Part shown: positions 53,157 to 62,329 of the stretch, piece by piece
Position numbering within the stretch: position 1 is the first letter of the stretch
Layout: each line of letters begins with the position of its first letter
Origin: Sulfitobacter sp. W027
GTDB taxonomy: Bacteria; Pseudomonadota; Alphaproteobacteria; Rhodobacterales; Rhodobacteraceae
Length of the DNA: 64,000 nt
Assembly: GCF_025143985.1 (NCBI RefSeq)
Contig: NZ_CP083564.1
Location: 745,501 to 809,500 of the forward strand
Direction: 5' to 3'
Program-made: the position numbers and the translations under genes
The notes under the pieces: generated by a model
The model's database searches: none
Seen by the model: the letters and a program-made list of their open reading frames with translations, nothing else
What the model was told of the DNA's origin: nothing

Positions 53157-55346
53157 ATGGCTGAATTCTACCATCATGGCGAGTTGTTGTCGGTGATGAC
53201 CACCCAGCCTTTGGGCCGCGCGCTGGACTATCGCGCGCCCGAAGGTGGCTGCCATGCGGGGGCGTTCGTCGAGGTGCCATTGGGCCCGCGCAAGGTGATG
53301 GGCGTGGTCTGGGGGCCGGGGGCCGGGGATTACGACATCAATAAAGTGCGCCATGTCATCCGGGCGCTGGACGCCCCGCCGATGCGCGACGAGATGCGCG
53401 AGTTTTTGCTGCGCTCGGCCGCCTATACGCTGACCCCGCTGCCCGCGATGCTGCGGCTGGCGACCCGTGCGCCGGGCTTGGGCGATCCGCCGTCGATGCG
53501 CAAGATCTACCGGGCAGGGGATGGTGTGCCCGCCCGCATGACCGACGCGCGCCAGCGGGTGATGGCGGTGTTGGAGGAATACGGCGATCTGGCCTTCACG
53601 CTGAAGGAGCTATCGGAGATGGCCGGCGTGACCTCTTCGGTGGTCAAAGGCTTGGTCGATCAAGGTGCCGTGCGCGAAGAGGAAAGCCCCCGCGATCTGC
53701 CGTTCCGGCGGCTGGATCCATCGTTGCCCGGCAAGGCGCTGACCGAAGATCAGGCGACAGCGGCGGCGGTTTTGCGCGAAGGTATCAAGGCAGAGGCCTA
53801 TGGCACGACCCTTCTGCGTGGCGTCACCGGATCGGGCAAGACCGAGGTTTATCTCGAAGCCGTGGCGGCGGCGATTGAGTCCGGGCGGCAGGCATTGGTG
53901 CTGCTGCCTGAGATCGCCCTGACCGAACAGTTCTTGGACCGGGTCGAGGAGCGCTTTGGCGCGAAGCCCGCCGAGTGGCATTCCGGCGTCACCATGACCG
54001 AGCGCCGCCGCATCTGGCGCATGGTGGGCGAGGGCAATGCGCAATTGGTCATCGGCGCGCGGTCGGCGCTATTCCTGCCGTTTCAGAGCCTTGGGCTGAT
54101 CGTTGTCGATGAGGAGCACGATACGTCCTACAAGCAGGAAGACGGAGTTCTGTATAACGCCCGCGACATGGCGGTGCTGCGCGCGTCAATCTGCGGCGCG
54201 CAGGTGGTGCTGGCCAGTGCCACCCCAAGCCTTGAGACCTGGGCCAATGCCGAGGCGGGCAAGTATCGGCGGCTGGAATTGACCTCGCGCTTTGGCCCGG
54301 CGGTGATGCCGCAGATGGGGGCGATCGACATGCGGCAGGCGGGGCTGCCCGGCGACAAGTGGATCTCGGCCGAGATGAAACGCGAGGTCGATGCGCGGCT
54401 GGAGCGGGGCGAGCAGGCGATGCTGTTTATCAACCGGCGCGGCTATGCGCCGATCACGCTTTGTCGCGCCTGTGGCGAGCAGATTGGCTGTGATCAATGT
54501 GACGCGCGGATGGTGGAACATCGGTTTCTCAAGCGGCTCGTTTGCCACCAATGTGGCGAGACCAAGCCGATGCCCGAGGTCTGTCCGTCTTGTCAGGTCG
54601 AAGGCAAGCTCGCCCCCATCGGTCCCGGCGTGGAGCGGCTGGGAGAGGAGGCGGCTGCGCTCTGGCCCGAGGCGCGGATCGCGACCTTGAGTTCTGACAT
54701 GTACGGCTCGGCGCGGGCGTTGAAGGCCGAGATTGCGGGGATTGCCGAGGGGGCGGCGGATATCATCATCGGCACGCAACTGGTCGCCAAGGGGCATAAT
54801 TTTCCCAAGCTGACCTTGGTGGGGGTTATCGATGCGGATTTGGGGCTGACCGGGTCGGACCTGCGCGCGGCGGAGCGGACGTTTCAACTGATGCGGCAGG
54901 TGGCGGGGCGTGCGGGGCGGGCCGAGGCGCCCGGCGCAGCGCTGTTGCAGACCTATCAGCCCGAGCATCCGGTGATCCGGGCGATCTTGGCTGGCGAGGA
55001 AGAGAAGTTCTGGGCCGCCGAGGCTGGCGAGCGGCGGCAGGCCGGGGTGCCGCCTTATGGACGGATGGCGGGGATCATTCTGAGCGGTAGCGATGCGGCG
55101 GCGGTGTTTGATCTGGGTAACCATCTTGCGCGGCATGACGGGCCTTTGCGGGCCGTGGGGGCGCAGGTCTTTGGCCCGGCACCTGCGCCGATTGCGCGGG
55201 TGCGCGGGCGGCATCGGGTGCGGCTCTTGGTGAAGGCGGATAAGAGTGTGGCCTTGCAGGAGGCGCTGAGCCGCTGGATCGGTTCGGTGCGGCTGAAGGG
55301 CGATTTGCGGCTGGCTGTGGATATTGATCCGCAGAGTTTTCACTGA
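53157..55346 (+). CDS. priA: Primosomal replication helicase PriA
   Basis: A 729-residue superfamily-2 helicase that restarts stalled replication forks. Walker A GVTGSGKTEVYL, VDEEHDTSY (motif II), and the zinc-binding cysteine repeats CRACGEQIGCDQC and CHQCGETKPMPEVCPSC are intact, with IGTQLVAKGHNFP and MRQVAGRAGRA following. I start at ATG 53157; an ATG 48 bases upstream lacks a Shine-Dalgarno, while here GGAG is 13 bases upstream. It is followed by the third palindromic element. Confidence 0.95.
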   Translation: MAEFYHHGELLSVMTTQPLGRALDYRAPEGGCHAGAFVEVPLGPRKVMGVVWGPGAGDYDINKVRHVIRALDAPPMRDEMREFLLRSAAYTLTPLPAMLRLATRAPGLGDPPSMRKIYRAGDGVPARMTDARQRVMAVLEEYGDLAFTLKELSEMAGVTSSVVKGLVDQGAVREEESPRDLPFRRLDPSLPGKALTEDQATAAAVLREGIKAEAYGTTLLRGVTGSGKTEVYLEAVAAAIESGRQALVLLPEIALTEQFLDRVEERFGAKPAEWHSGVTMTERRRIWRMVGEGNAQLVIGARSALFLPFQSLGLIVVDEEHDTSYKQEDGVLYNARDMAVLRASICGAQVVLASATPSLETWANAEAGKYRRLELTSRFGPAVMPQMGAIDMRQAGLPGDKWISAEMKREVDARLERGEQAMLFINRRGYAPITLCRACGEQIGCDQCDARMVEHRFLKRLVCHQCGETKPMPEVCPSCQVEGKLAPIGPGVERLGEEAAALWPEARIATLSSDMYGSARALKAEIAGIAEGAADIIIGTQLVAKGHNFPKLTLVGVIDADLGLTGSDLRAAERTFQLMRQVAGRAGRAEAPGAALLQTYQPEHPVIRAILAGEEEKFWAAEAGERRQAGVPPYGRMAGIILSGSDAAAVFDLGNHLARHDGPLRAVGAQVFGPAPAPIARVRGRHRVRLLVKADKSVALQEALSRWIGSVRLKGDLRLAVDIDPQSFH

Positions 55347-55381
55347 GGCTGGCTGGCACGACGTCTGCCGGTAACACAACA

Positions 55382-55545
55382 GCCCGGAATCAAGGCCGAA
55401 GGCCGCCGGGCAGCGCCAGACCGGCCCCTGGCCTGGCGCTTTTGCAATCGGAGTGGCGGCTTGCGTATGTGCCACATGAGCTGCTGCAATAAACTGCCCA
55501 GCTGAGAGATCATATGCGCCAGCCCCCGGTCTGGCACTGCCCGGC
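55382..55545. repeat. Palindromic intergenic element, copy 3 (divergent stem sequence)
   Basis: A 164-bp element between priA and the MFS gene, with the same architecture as 16940 and 38399 but different stem sequence. H1 is GCCCGG...CCGGGC (55382-55411). H2 is AGCGCCAGACCGG (55412-55424) with CCTGGCCTGGCGCT (55427-55440). H3 is 55516-55538; its right arm CCGGTCTGGCACT is the reverse complement of the H2 left arm at 12 of 13 bases. It ends with GCCCGGC. Homology to the others is by structure, not sequence. Confidence 0.65.
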
Positions 55546-55599
55546 TCATCGTTTGCCTTTTCTCTCGCCATTCCCGCATGCCGGGCGTAATAAATCCGC

Positions 55600-56832
55600 A
55601 TGACCCGCTATATCACCCTCGAAGAAGCCAAAGGCCTGCCGTTCTGGCGCCGCCCCGTGGCTCTGCTGTTCCTCATGGCGCTGGCCATGCCCATCGCCTT
55701 CAACACATGGTCGGCGCTGCTAAACAACTTCGTCATCGAAGTGGCAGACTTCGACGGGTCCGACATTGGCCTGCTGCACACGGTTCGCGAAATCCCCGGC
55801 TTTCTGGCGATCGGCGTGATCGCCATTTTACTGTTCGTGCGTGAACAAGTGCTGGGATTGGTGTCGCTGACCCTTCTGGGGGCAGCCACGGCGATCACCG
55901 CCTATTTCCCCTCCATGGGCGGCATCCTGACGATCACCATGCTCAGCTCGATCGGGTTTCACTACTACGAGACGGTGAACCAATCGCTGCAACTTCAATG
56001 GCTGAAAATCGAGGATGCCCCGCGCATGATAGGCTGGCTCATGGCGGCCGGATCGCTGGCGACGCTGGTAGCCTATCTGGCGATCATGGCGCTGTGGGAA
56101 ACGCTGAACCTGAGCTATAGCATCGTCTACATGATCGGCGGCGGCGTTACCGTTGCCATCGCAATCATCGCCATGCTGGCCTATCCGCAGTTCGAAGCCC
56201 CCACGGTGCAGAACAAAAAGATGATCCTGCGCAAACGCTACTGGCTCTATTACGCGCTGCAATTCATGTCCGGTGCACGGCGGCAGATTTTCGTGGTCTT
56301 CGCGGGCTTTATGATGGTCGAACGCTTCGGTTTTGAAGTGCATGAGATCACCATGCTCTATCTCATCAACCTCGTGGCCAATATGATCTTTGCCCCACTG
56401 ATGGGTCGCGCGGTCGGCCATTTTGGCGAACGCCGGACGCTCACGGTCGAATATGTCGGGCTGATCCTTGTCTTTCTCGCTTACGGCGGTGTCTATTACC
56501 TCGGCTGGGGCGTGGTGATCGCGGCGACGCTCTATGTGTTGGATCACATGTTCTTTGCACTCGCATTAGCGCTGAAAACCTATTTTCAAAAGATAGCCGA
56601 CCCCGCAGATATCGCACCCACGGCGGCGGTCGCCTTCACCATCAATCACATCGCGGCGGTGTTCCTGCCGGTCGGGCTGGGCCTGCTATGGCTCATCTCG
56701 CCTGCAGCAGTGTTCTTCCTTGCCGCGGGGATGGCAGCGGTCTCGCTGATGCTGTCGCTGCTGATCCCGCGGCACCCGGCACCGGGGAATGAGACGATCT
56801 TTCAACGTGCCGTGCCCCAAGCCGCCGAGTAG
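55600..56832 (+). CDS. MFS transporter
   Basis: A 410-residue inner-membrane protein with about 11-12 hydrophobic segments and a central cytoplasmic loop (VQNKKMILRKRYW). A short cytoplasmic N-terminus precedes the first helix (RPVALLFLMALAMPIAFNTW), and GFHYYETVNQSLQLQ and GRAVGHFGERRTL resemble loop motifs of the superfamily. The substrate cannot be told from sequence. A Shine-Dalgarno is not obvious. It follows palindromic element 3 by 55 bases. Confidence 0.85.
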   Translation: MTRYITLEEAKGLPFWRRPVALLFLMALAMPIAFNTWSALLNNFVIEVADFDGSDIGLLHTVREIPGFLAIGVIAILLFVREQVLGLVSLTLLGAATAITAYFPSMGGILTITMLSSIGFHYYETVNQSLQLQWLKIEDAPRMIGWLMAAGSLATLVAYLAIMALWETLNLSYSIVYMIGGGVTVAIAIIAMLAYPQFEAPTVQNKKMILRKRYWLYYALQFMSGARRQIFVVFAGFMMVERFGFEVHEITMLYLINLVANMIFAPLMGRAVGHFGERRTLTVEYVGLILVFLAYGGVYYLGWGVVIAATLYVLDHMFFALALALKTYFQKIADPADIAPTAAVAFTINHIAAVFLPVGLGLLWLISPAAVFFLAAGMAAVSLMLSLLIPRHPAPGNETIFQRAVPQAAE

Positions 56833-56914
56833 CGCGCGAAAACCAGCATGGCTTGACCCGGCGCGCCCGCGGCCCTAGGCGAAGCGCAACCGCACCGTAG
56901 CAAAGGACCGCGCC

Positions 56915-57787
56915 ATGCCGACTTTCACCGCCCTGACGACTCTCACAGGCCGCGACCCCGCCTATGCCTTGGGCGAGGCAATGGAACGGCTGACGCCTGA
57001 ACCCACCGGCGTTGGCGTTTTTGAAATGGAAGATGGCTCGGGTCTGTGGGAAGTCGGCGGCTATTTCGAGGAGAAGCCTGACGCCGCCGCGCTGGCGGTG
57101 CTGGCCAAGGCGATGGGCGCGAAAGATTTCAGCGTCTCCGAACTGCCCGAAACAGATTGGGTCGCCCATGTGCGCCGTGAATTGGCCCCGGTCGAAGCGG
57201 GGCGCTTTTTCGTCTACGGCAGCCATGACGCTGACAAGGTGCCCGATGATTGCGAACCGCTACTGATCGAAGCGGCCATGGCCTTCGGCACCGGCCACCA
57301 CGGCACAACGCTGGGCTGCCTGCGTGCCTTGGACCGTCTGGCGGGCGAGGGGTTCCATGGCAGGAAAGTGGCCGACATCGGCTGCGGCACCGCGGTGCTG
57401 GCCATGGCCGCCGCGCGCATCTGGCCAGAGCCGGTGCTGGCCAGCGACATCGACGAAGTCGCGGTCGAAGTGGCGCAGGCCAATGTCGATGCCAACAACC
57501 TGTCGGGCCGCGTGACCTGCGTCGAGGCCGCAGGCTTTGACCACCCGCAATTGGCCGAGGCTGCGCCCTTTGATCTGGTCTTTGCCAATATCCTCAAAGG
57601 GCCGCTGGTCGCCTTGGCACCTGATATGGCCGAAGCGTTGCAGCCTGCGGGCTATGCGATTCTCTCCGGTATCCTGAATGAGCAGGCTGACGAGGTGATC
57701 GACGTTTATGCACGATCCGGCATCAATCTGGTGCATCGTGAGAGCATTGGTGACTGGACGACATTAACGCTGCAAACTAACGCATAA
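56915..57787 (+). CDS. prmA: Ribosomal protein L11 methyltransferase
   Basis: A 290-residue SAM-dependent methyltransferase that trimethylates ribosomal protein L11. The SAM-binding VADIGCGTAVLAMAAARIW, DIDEVAVEVAQANVDANN and the NPPY-like ANILKGPLVALAPDM are present, with the FGTGHHGTTLGCL motif typical of PrmA. Standard length. Preceded by a separate MFS gene on the same strand; likely transcribed independently. Confidence 0.93.
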   Translation: MPTFTALTTLTGRDPAYALGEAMERLTPEPTGVGVFEMEDGSGLWEVGGYFEEKPDAAALAVLAKAMGAKDFSVSELPETDWVAHVRRELAPVEAGRFFVYGSHDADKVPDDCEPLLIEAAMAFGTGHHGTTLGCLRALDRLAGEGFHGRKVADIGCGTAVLAMAAARIWPEPVLASDIDEVAVEVAQANVDANNLSGRVTCVEAAGFDHPQLAEAAPFDLVFANILKGPLVALAPDMAEALQPAGYAILSGILNEQADEVIDVYARSGINLVHRESIGDWTTLTLQTNA

Positions 57788-57897
57788 TTCACGCCTCATT
57801 TTCGTTGCATTTGGCCCTTTTGCCCCTTTGTTGCCACAATTTGTCTTTACTCAAATTGGCAGCAAACGGTGGGGGCCGAATTGCTACGGAGGCTGTG

Positions 57898-58242
57898 ATG
57901 GCTGAAGGACGCGCCCAATTCGCGAAACGGATCGAACTTCTGGGGCGCAAGCATCGGAAGTTGAAGCACGGTTATGTCACCCGTGACGGTCGCGACGGAT
58001 TGATCAGCATTTTGCCCAAACGCGCCCGGCGGGGCTTCTCGATGACCGGGCTCTACCTAATCGTTCTGGTATTTTTTGGCTTCAAAGCCTTCACTCTCGC
58101 CGCGATCGGCCCGGTGACCTATAACGAGCGGCTGTCGCGGTTGAACAATGGATCAAGCTTTGAGCAGATTGGCGCAAAGATGATGGCCATTGATCCGGTG
58201 ACTGATGCTTTGGCCGGGCTGACGAGGCCAGTCATGCGCTGA
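57898..58242 (+). CDS. Small single-pass membrane protein of unknown function
   Basis: A 114-residue protein with a basic cytoplasmic N-terminus (RAQFAKRIELLGRKHRKLKHGYVTRDGRDG), one transmembrane helix at ~62-83 (GLYLIVLVFFGFKAFTLAAIG) and a ~30-residue exterior tail. No family recognised. GGAGG lies 5 bases before the ATG at 57898 and a terminator follows, so it is a genuine unit. It lies 110 bases after prmA. Confidence 0.7.
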   Translation: MAEGRAQFAKRIELLGRKHRKLKHGYVTRDGRDGLISILPKRARRGFSMTGLYLIVLVFFGFKAFTLAAIGPVTYNERLSRLNNGSSFEQIGAKMMAIDPVTDALAGLTRPVMR

Positions 58243-58267
58243 GTTAAATTATCTAAATGCGAAAATG

Positions 58268-58303
58268 AAAAAGCCGTAGCGGGCGAACCAGCTACGGCTT
58301 TTG
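58268..58303 (+). terminator. Terminator after the small membrane protein gene
   Basis: AAAAGCCGTAGC pairs with GCTACGGCTTTT (12 bp, 10-base loop), followed by GTATT. It lies 26 bases after the stop and 41 before the convergent DUF1127 stop. Confidence 0.85.
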
Positions 58304-58343
58304 TATTCGGGCAAGCGCGGCGCCTTAGCGGCGCGCGCGGCAG

Positions 58344-58562
58344 TCAGCGAACGAAGTGGTTCTGCGCGACAAGGTCGATATCGCCCCGGATCAGGCCGAT
58401 GTCTTGCAATTCAAGGTCGGTCAGGTCCGACAGCGCCTTGCGGGTGGCGCGGCTGTCTTGCCACGCTTCGACCGCCGCAAAGAACGCGCCGAAAAAGCTG
58501 AAAATACGAGAGACGGCCGATGTTGAGCCGTAAGCGGTGCGGGTGGTATCGAAAGCTGCCAT
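58344..58562 (-). CDS. DUF1127 domain protein
   Basis: A 72-residue protein ending with the DUF1127 core: WQDSRATRKALSDLTDLELQDIGLIRGDI, broken here as SRATRKALSDL and LELQDIGLIRGDI. These small arginine-rich proteins act in stress adaptation and RNA turnover in alphaproteobacteria such as Rhodobacter (e.g. CcaF1-type). AAAGGAC precedes the ATG at 58562. It is divergent from ruvC across 354 bases. Confidence 0.88.
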   Translation of the reverse strand: MAAFDTTRTAYGSTSAVSRIFSFFGAFFAAVEAWQDSRATRKALSDLTDLELQDIGLIRGDIDLVAQNHFVR

Positions 58563-58811
58563 GGTGCCGTCCTTTGTTTGATCGTCGGTTGCGTCCTGCC
58601 CGGCGCGAGTGAAGCGCCATTTCCAAAACGGGATTTTCGGCAATTATGCCTGAATATCGCGCCGCGCAATCCCATAAAAACGACAGTGAGCTCTGCAATT
58701 TATGCATAGGTCGCAAATAGGGCTAACCTACTATCAATACGGGAAAAACTGTACCTGCACCTTGTCGGTTTCGAAATGTGGAGAGACGCAATTCGACACC
58801 GCAGTTTAAAA

Positions 58812-58839
58812 GCGACAGGCTCCGTGTCGCAAAGCGACA
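58812..58839. promoter_or_regulatory. GCGACA/TGTCGC palindrome cluster upstream of ruvC
   Basis: GCGACA (58812-58817), N7, TGTCGC (58825-58830), AAA, GCGACA (58834-58839). The right pair forms a perfect TGTCGC-AAA-GCGACA dyad. Operator for an unidentified regulator is the likely reading; the sites lie 77-105 bases upstream of ruvC. Confidence 0.5.
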
Positions 58840-58862
58840 GTCTTGCATCAGGGCTTTGCGAT

Positions 58863-58877
58863 GTTCGCGTTTCGTGC
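58863..58877 (+). promoter_or_regulatory. LexA-like box upstream of ruvC
   Basis: GTTC-N7-GTGC, one base from the alphaproteobacterial SOS box GTTC-N7-GTTC, 39 bases upstream of the ruvC start. ruvCAB is an SOS operon in several relatives. Confidence 0.45.
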
Positions 58878-58916
58878 TAGTGCACCAAAAAAGCAACAAT
58901 TTTATCGAGGGCAGAG

Positions 58917-59423
58917 ATGATACGGGTGATCGGCATAGATCCGGGGCTGCGCAATTTGGGTTGGGGGGTCATCGACGTCTCTGGCAGCCGAATCGCGCAT
59001 GTCGCCAATGGCATCTGCCACTCCGAAGGTGACGACCTTGCGGCGCGGCTGCTTTCCTTGCACGGGCAGTTAACGCGGGTGCTGGCCACCTACCGCCCCG
59101 GTGCTGCAGCGGTTGAGCAGACCTTTGTAAACAAAGACGGGGCTGGCACACTGAAACTGGGGCAGGCGCGGGGCATTGCGATGTTGGTGCCTGCGCAATT
59201 TGGCCTCGCGGTGGGTGAATATGCGCCCAACAAGGTCAAGAAAACCGTCGTCGGTGTTGGCCACGCGGACAAAGGACAGGTGGCGCATATGGTGCGGATG
59301 CAGATGCCGGGGATCGAGATTGCGGGGCCGGATGCGGCGGACGCGCTTGCCATCGCCATTTGCCACGCGCATCACGGCGGGGCCAGCACGCTGGCGCAGG
59401 CCGTGGCGAGGGCACAGGCATGA
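58917..59423 (+). CDS. ruvC: Crossover junction endodeoxyribonuclease RuvC
   Basis: A 168-residue Holliday-junction resolvase. Metal-binding acids are in [12 protein letters not shown] (Asp7), VEQTFVNKD (Glu66 region), and [14 protein letters not shown] (two Asp). GAGGG lies 6 bases before the ATG. Ends on an ATGA overlap with ruvA. First gene of ruvCAB, with a LexA-like box upstream. Confidence 0.96.
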   Translation: MIRVIGIDPGLRNLGWGVIDVSGSRIAHVANGICHSEGDDLAARLLSLHGQLTRVLATYRPGAAAVEQTFVNKDGAGTLKLGQARGIAMLVPAQFGLAVGEYAPNKVKKTVVGVGHADKGQVAHMVRMQMPGIEIAGPDAADALAIAICHAHHGGASTLAQAVARAQA

Positions 59424-60097
59424 TTGGTAAGCTTTCCGGCCGTATCGATTACCGTGCTGCCGATCATATTTTGATCGACGTACGCGGCGTTGGATACCTC
59501 GTTTATGTCTCTGACCGCACCATGGCCGCGCTGCCGGGCGTGGGTGAGGTTGTGGCGCTTTATACCGATTTGGTGGTGCGCGAAGACCTGATGCAACTGT
59601 TTGGTTTTCAGACGCTGGTGGAGAAGGAATGGCACCGTTTGCTGACCTCGGTTCAGGGGGTCGGAGCCAAGGCGTCTCTGGCGATCCTTGGCACGCTCGG
59701 GCCAGATGGCGTGAGCCGTGCGATTGCATTGGGTGACTGGAATGCGGTCAAGGCCGCTAAGGGCATCGGCCCCAAAATCGCGCAGCGTGTGGTGCTTGAT
59801 CTCAAGGACAAGGCCCCCGGCGTCATGGCGATGACCGGCACCGTGGCCGACGCTCTGGGCGAAGCGCAGGCCGCCGCCGATGAGACCGTAATCGAAGCCG
59901 CGACCCCACGCCCCGCGCCAAAAGCCGCCGCGCCCAATGCTTCGGCCCAGTCCGAGGCGCTTTCGGCGCTTGGCAACCTTGGCTACGGCCCCGGTGATGC
60001 GGCGGGCGCCGTGGCGCAGGCGGCGGGCGAGATGCCAGAGGCGGACACGCCGACGCTGATCCGCGCGGCGCTCAAGCTGTTGGCGCCCAAGGATTGA
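59420..60097 (+). CDS. ruvA: Holliday junction DNA helicase subunit RuvA
   Basis: A 225-residue protein: N-terminal OB-fold ([20 protein letters not shown]), tandem helix-hairpin-helix ([32 protein letters not shown]) and a C-terminal three-helix RuvB-binding domain ([13 protein letters not shown]) reached through an Ala-rich linker. Binds four-way junctions with RuvB. Start overlaps the ruvC stop (ATGA). Confidence 0.96.
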   Translation: MIGKLSGRIDYRAADHILIDVRGVGYLVYVSDRTMAALPGVGEVVALYTDLVVREDLMQLFGFQTLVEKEWHRLLTSVQGVGAKASLAILGTLGPDGVSRAIALGDWNAVKAAKGIGPKIAQRVVLDLKDKAPGVMAMTGTVADALGEAQAAADETVIEAATPRPAPKAAAPNASAQSEALSALGNLGYGPGDAAGAVAQAAGEMPEADTPTLIRAALKLLAPKD

Positions 60098-60143
60098 GCC
60101 CCCCTCTGGCAGAACCCACCGCCCTGCGGCATAACGAGACCCT

Positions 60144-61163
60144 ATGACCGACATTGACCCCACCGTTCGGCCCGAGCCGATGCCCGAAGACTTTGACCGC
60201 GCTTTGCGGCCTCAGATGTTGGCAGAATTTGTCGGGCAGGCCGAGGCGCGCGCGAACCTTGCCGTCTTCATCCAATCCGCCCGCCAGCGCGGTGAAGCGA
60301 TGGATCACACGCTGTTTCACGGGCCTCCGGGTCTAGGCAAAACCACACTGGCGCAGATCATGGCGCGGGAGTTGGGTGTGGGCTTTCGCATGACATCTGG
60401 TCCGGTGCTGGCCAAGGCGGGCGATCTGGCGGCGATCCTGACCAATCTCGAAGCCCGCGACGTGCTGTTTATCGACGAGATTCACCGTCTGAATCCGGCG
60501 GTGGAGGAGGTGCTTTACCCTGCATTGGAGGATTTCGAGCTTGATCTGGTGATCGGTGAAGGCCCCGCCGCGCGAACCGTACGGATCGAGTTGCAGCCCT
60601 TCACGCTCGTGGGGGCCACCACCCGCATGGGCCTGCTGACCACCCCGCTGCGTGACCGTTTCGGCATCCCGACGCGGCTGCAATTCTATACCGAGGATGA
60701 GCTCTACATCATCGTTGACCGCAACGCCCGCAAACTGGGTGCGCCCGCTGATGAGGGCGGTGCGCGCGAGATCGCCAAACGTGCACGCGGCACACCACGC
60801 ATCGCGGGCCGCCTGCTGCGGCGCGTGGTGGATTTTGCGGTGGTCGAAGGCGATGGCCGCGTGACCCGTGATTTGGCTGACATGGCCCTGACCCGGCTTG
60901 GGGTCGATCATCTGGGCCTTGATGGCGCTGACCGCCGTTACCTCAAGCTGATCGCGGAGAACTATCAGGGCGGTCCGGTGGGGATCGAAACCCTCTCCGC
61001 CGCGCTGTCGGAAAGCCGTGACGCACTGGAGGAGGTGATCGAGCCGTTCCTGTTGCAGCAAGGGCTGATCCAGCGTACCCCGCGCGGCAGAATGTTAGCG
61101 GCCAAGGCCTGGACCCACCTCGGCATGGCCGCGCCCAAGGGGCAGAACGACCTTTTTGGCTGA
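60144..61163 (+). CDS. ruvB: Holliday junction branch migration ATPase RuvB
   Basis: A 339-residue AAA+ motor. Walker [13 protein letters not shown], Walker [11 protein letters not shown], sensor ATTRMGLLT and the arginine-finger region PLRDRFGI are present, with the C-terminal winged helix [17 protein letters not shown]. The start at 60144 yields the usual [19 protein letters not shown] beginning. Downstream of ruvA by 46 bases. Confidence 0.97.
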   Translation: MTDIDPTVRPEPMPEDFDRALRPQMLAEFVGQAEARANLAVFIQSARQRGEAMDHTLFHGPPGLGKTTLAQIMARELGVGFRMTSGPVLAKAGDLAAILTNLEARDVLFIDEIHRLNPAVEEVLYPALEDFELDLVIGEGPAARTVRIELQPFTLVGATTRMGLLTTPLRDRFGIPTRLQFYTEDELYIIVDRNARKLGAPADEGGAREIAKRARGTPRIAGRLLRRVVDFAVVEGDGRVTRDLADMALTRLGVDHLGLDGADRRYLKLIAENYQGGPVGIETLSAALSESRDALEEVIEPFLLQQGLIQRTPRGRMLAAKAWTHLGMAAPKGQNDLFG

Positions 61164-61187
61164 CGCCCCGGAGCGAAGGTAAGACAG

Positions 61188-61817
61188 ATGACGATGACCG
61201 CAGAGCAGATCGAAACCCTTTTCACCCGCCGCGATGGGCAGTTTGCCTTTGCCCGCTGGGGCCGCCCCATCGCGCCGGTGGCCTTTGGGATCGAGGAAGA
61301 CGCGCTGCCGGTGGTGAAGGGCGCGTTGGAGGCCGTGGTGAAGCTCGCAGGCCATGAAATGGCCGAGACCGACACCGAGTTGGGCAGCAACCTGATGATG
61401 TTCTTCTTCGCGGATTGGGCGGAGTTGCTAGACGTGCCGGGCATGGACGGGCTAGTGCCGGATCTCGCAGGGCAGGTCGAGCGCTTGCAGGCGGCGGGGG
61501 CGAACCAATACCGCTTCTTCCGCTTTGAGGAGAACGGCGCGATCAAGGCGGCTTTCGTGTTCCTGCGCATGGACGAGAGCCTGCAAGAGATGTCCGCGCA
61601 AGTCTTGGCGCTGAGCCAAGCGGTGCAGGTCATCCTGCTCTGGTCCGAGGGCGCCTTTCAAGAGCAATCTCCGCTGGCACTGGCAGATGAAGCACTGGTG
61701 CTGCGGCCCGAGATCGCGGATGTAATCCGCGCCGCCTATGACCCGATCATGCCGCCCGCCGCCCATGACCCCAGCCACGCGCTGCGCCTTGCGGCACGGG
61801 TACAGGTCGCGTCATGA
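61188..61817 (+). CDS. Conserved hypothetical protein between ruvB and ybgC
   Basis: A 209-residue cytoplasmic protein, no signal or membrane segments, with a mixed alpha/beta pattern (GQFAFARWGRPIAPVAFGIEED split, DTELGSNLMMFFFADWAELLDVPGM, RFEENGAIKAAFVFLRMDE). I do not recognise the family, but its place between ruvB and ybgC is common in Rhodobacteraceae. GAAGG precedes the ATG; its stop overlaps the next start by 4 bases. Confidence 0.75.
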   Translation: MTMTAEQIETLFTRRDGQFAFARWGRPIAPVAFGIEEDALPVVKGALEAVVKLAGHEMAETDTELGSNLMMFFFADWAELLDVPGMDGLVPDLAGQVERLQAAGANQYRFFRFEENGAIKAAFVFLRMDESLQEMSAQVLALSQAVQVILLWSEGAFQEQSPLALADEALVLRPEIADVIRAAYDPIMPPAAHDPSHALRLAARVQVAS

Positions 61818-62212
61818 GCCATACCTTCCCGGTCCGCATTTTCTATGAAGACACCGACATGGCGGGCGTCGTCTATTACGCCAACTACCTGCGCTATATC
61901 GAACGGGCGCGGTCGGATATCGTCGAACAGATCGGTCTCGATCAACGCGCTATGCGCGACAAGGGGCTGGTCTTTGTCGTGACGCGGGTAGAGGCAGACT
62001 ACATCGGCGCTGCGCGGTTCGGGGATCGGTTGGAGGTGCATACCACCCATCAGGCCGAAGGGCCGGTGCGGTGGGTGTTCGATCAAGACGTGCTGCGCGA
62101 CGGCAAGGTCATCTTTCGCGCCAAAGTCACCGCCGTTTGCATGACCACCGCCGGAAAACCCACCCGTTTGCCAGCGAAACTCCGCCTGTCAGACGGCGAT
62201 CCAGCAGCGTGA
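61814..62212 (+). CDS. ybgC: Tol-Pal-associated acyl-CoA thioesterase YbgC
   Basis: A 132-residue hotdog thioesterase: IFYEDTDMAGVVYYANYLRY carries the catalytic aspartate (DTDMAGVVYYANYL, Asp in YEDTD), followed by RARSDIVEQIGLDQ and RVEADYIGAARFGD. It acts on acyl-CoA or acyl-ACP in the envelope-linked Tol operon. ATGA overlap with the preceding gene; tolQ follows after 117 bases. Confidence 0.93.
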   Translation: MSHTFPVRIFYEDTDMAGVVYYANYLRYIERARSDIVEQIGLDQRAMRDKGLVFVVTRVEADYIGAARFGDRLEVHTTHQAEGPVRWVFDQDVLRDGKVIFRAKVTAVCMTTAGKPTRLPAKLRLSDGDPAA

Positions 62213-62329
62213 TACCATAATTCTGGCAATCTCTGTTGCAGTTCGTTAGCTTTGCTCCAAATAGAGGCCGGAAAATAGGGCCCAGAGGCAGAATGCCCCA
62301 AAGGGGCGGCAGTAAAAGAGCATAGTTAA

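Larger units (their letters stand above)
58563..58916. other. 354-bp divergent intergenic region (DUF1127 / ruvC)
   Basis: The only gap longer than 300 bases in the window. I see no coding frame with a ribosome-binding site. It holds a GCGACA palindrome cluster (58812-58839), a LexA-like box (58863-58877) and AT-rich stretches at 58690-58735 that could hold the DUF1127 promoter. An sRNA here cannot be excluded. Confidence 0.7.

Noticed and set aside
54186..55601. A 471-codon open frame opposite priA extending into element 3
   Set aside because: Antisense to priA with proline/arginine-rich translation; it runs into the palindromic element, which argues against coding.
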